Shown here: piece by piece, positions 62,743-64,000 of the stretch
Layout of the letters: the number at the start of each line of letters is the position of its first letter
Numbering within the stretch: position 1 is the stretch's first letter
Origin: Glycomyces sp. NRRL B-16210
GTDB lineage: Bacteria; Actinomycetota; Actinomycetes; Mycobacteriales; Micromonosporaceae
DNA: 64,000 bases
Assembly (NCBI RefSeq): GCF_000719515.1
Contig: NZ_JOGR01000010.1
Location: 124,001-188,000, forward strand
Reading direction: 5' to 3'
Position numbers and translations under genes: made by a program
The notes under the pieces: model-generated
Databases searched by the model: none
What the model saw: the letters and a program-made list of their open reading frames with translations, nothing else
What the model was told of the DNA's origin: nothing

Positions 62743-63873
62743 TCAGACGAGCCAGCGCCGCATGCCCGGACCGATGTCCCATCCGTCCGTCCGCAGCCGC
62801 ATCGCGGTCAGCGCATCGACTCCGGTCGACTCCAGCAGCGCGGTCACCGCCCGTCGGGCCAGCGGGGCCCCGATGCAGGCGTGGCGTCCCTTGCCGAACG
62901 AGAGGTGGAACGGGCCTTCGCGGTCGGTCCGGATCCGTTCGGGGTCGGGGAACCTCCTGGGGTCGCGGTTCGCCGCGAGCAGGACCAGCACGACCTGGTC
63001 GCCGGCCCGTATCGTCTTGCCGTGCAGGTCGATCGGGTCCTTCGCGAACCGCACGGCGAAGTGGAACGGGGCCGCCAGCCGGATCAGCTCCTCCACGAAC
63101 CGGTCTCGGTGGGCGGTGAAGTCGGACCACAGGCCCGGATCGGCGCGGATCCGCTCGACGGCGTACATGGCGACGCTCAGGGTCGGCTCGATCGCGCCCG
63201 TCAGGACTTGGGCGTAGATCGCCACGGCGTCGTCGCGGTCGATGGCGCCGCTCCTCCGTTCGTCGCCGAGCGCGGCGCCGAGGGGGCCGCGCCGGTCGGC
63301 GACGGCGGCGTCGACGTACTCCCCCAGTGCCGCATAGGCGGTGAGGGCTTCGGTCAGGCGCTGTTCGGTGGCCTCCTGCCCCGACATGGGCGCGAGGATC
63401 GCCTCGGCCCACAGCGAGAGTGCACCGTAGTCGGCCGGTTCGGCGCCCAGGAGCCGGGTGAGGCCGGCGCCGATGGCGTCGCGCAACCGCTGCGGCGTCT
63501 CGATGTCGGGGCCGCCGCGCAGCGCCTCGCCGACCGCTCGGGCCGCGGCGTCGATCTGCCGGGGTTGGAAGAGCGGGTGCATGAGTCTTCTGAGGACGGT
63601 GTGGTGCGGCGGGTCGGTGAAGGCCGGCCATTTGGCGATGAGCGCGTCGAGACGGGCGCGCGCGGTCGCGGGCGGTTCGTCTGGGGCGGCCACCGGCTGC
63701 GCGGCCAGTCGCGGGTCGGTCAGGAGCGCGGCCACGTCGTCGTAGCGCGTGACGAACCACGATCCCGATCCGGGTTCCCGGAAGGCGGGTGCGCGTTCCC
63801 GGAGGGCGTCGAACCACCGGATCGGCCTCGGAGCCGCGGTCGACTCCGGTGCTTGGGCCGACAGGTCTGCCAT
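62743..63873 (-). CDS. Cytochrome P450 with atypical I-helix
   Basis: A 376-residue bacterial class P450: K-helix 'EELIRL' (ExxR), heme loop 'FHLSFGKGRHACIGAPLARR' with the thiolate Cys. The I-helix reads 'LTGAIEPTLS' where most P450s have A/G-G-x-D/E-T; the E-P-T order is unusual and may change oxygen activation. AGGAG precedes the ATG at 63873. It lies 8 bp after another P450 gene, likely co-transcribed. It needs ferredoxin partners, none seen here. The substrate is unknown. Confidence 0.92.
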   Translation of the reverse strand: MADLSAQAPESTAAPRPIRWFDALRERAPAFREPGSGSWFVTRYDDVAALLTDPRLAAQPVAAPDEPPATARARLDALIAKWPAFTDPPHHTVLRRLMHPLFQPRQIDAAARAVGEALRGGPDIETPQRLRDAIGAGLTRLLGAEPADYGALSLWAEAILAPMSGQEATEQRLTEALTAYAALGEYVDAAVADRRGPLGAALGDERRSGAIDRDDAVAIYAQVLTGAIEPTLSVAMYAVERIRADPGLWSDFTAHRDRFVEELIRLAAPFHFAVRFAKDPIDLHGKTIRAGDQVVLVLLAANRDPRRFPDPERIRTDREGPFHLSFGKGRHACIGAPLARRAVTALLESTGVDALTAMRLRTDGWDIGPGMRRWLV

Positions 63874-63881
63874 GGCGGCTC

Positions 63882-64000
63882 CTACCACTCGACCGGCAGT
63901 GCGGTGACTCCGTAGGAGCCCGCGGTGTCCTGCATGGGGACCTCGTGTTCGGGCACGGCCAGCCGCAGGCCGGGGAACCGGCCGAAGAGCTCCTCGAAGA
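63882..64000 (-). CDS. 3' end of a second cytochrome P450
   Basis: About 39 residues are visible before a TAG at 63882-63884, ending 'FPGLRLAVPEHEVPMQDTAGSYGVTALPVEW', the typical C-terminal beta sheet of bacterial P450s (normally 'LPGLRLA...YGLRRLPVEW'). The rest lies beyond the window. Same strand and 8 bp from the complete P450, so the pair form an operon. Confidence 0.8.
   Translation of the reverse strand, partial: FEELFGRFPGLRLAVPEHEVPMQDTAGSYGVTALPVEW

Overview
The window is a 64 kb stretch of high-GC chromosome from an actinomycete. The evidence is strong GC bias at third codon positions, many GTG starts, tight gene overlaps, and typical actinobacterial control elements: an IdeR-type iron box, DosR/DevR-type boxes and a SARP regulator. 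Gene content (IrtAB-like siderophore importer, nSTAND1-WD40 protein, many secreted glycoside hydrolases, P450s) fits a soil filamentous actinomycete. The genus cannot be fixed from sequence reading alone. No transposase, integrase, phage gene, tRNA, rRNA or CRISPR array was seen.

Region 1 (0.3-10 kb) is nitrogen metabolism. It holds a one-chain assimilatory nitrate reductase with a fused flavoprotein reductase, a divergent moeA, a small regulator/cupin/DUF2249 module around a palindromic operator, and NADP-type glutamate dehydrogenase, followed by a D-mannonate dehydratase. Region 2 (11.5-15.4 kb) is a ferric iron ABC transporter behind an iron box. Region 3 (15.4-19.6 kb) is a DevS/DevR-like two-component system with a DoxX protein and a sulfide:quinone reductase-like flavoprotein. 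DevR-box-like palindromes lie upstream of the regulator, of doxX and (degenerate) of the flavoprotein gene, so this looks like a compact local hypoxia/redox regulon.

Region 4 (19.6-36 kb) degrades plant polysaccharide. It has a LacI-controlled oligosaccharide importer operon with an intracellular GH113-type hydrolase and a sugar kinase, then secreted GH62, GH43_24-CBM13, a broken GH5-CBM13 and two GH43-AbfB enzymes, with LacI and ROK regulators. The two CBM13 modules are nearly identical. Region 5 (36-49 kb) holds a large HTH-STAND-TM-WD40 protein, a TetR-controlled IrtAB-like siderophore importer, two bacterial PH-domain membrane proteins with a TetR gene and a long palindromic operator, and a second DoxX gene.

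Region 6 (49.6-64 kb) is the most unusual. Two converging transcription units (GT2 plus flippase-like membrane protein; GT2, class III aminotransferase, epimerase, UbiA-family prenyltransferase, membrane EEP protein, GT4) look like an envelope-glycan or lipid-linked metabolite pathway. Upstream of the long operon sits an exact 11-bp-period array of 11 units with a TCGAG core, the known spacing and core of SARP binding sites, and a SARP gene lies about 1.2 kb away. A sulfotransferase, a small LuxR-like HTH protein and two adjacent P450 genes follow. I infer a SARP-controlled biosynthetic locus whose product I cannot name.
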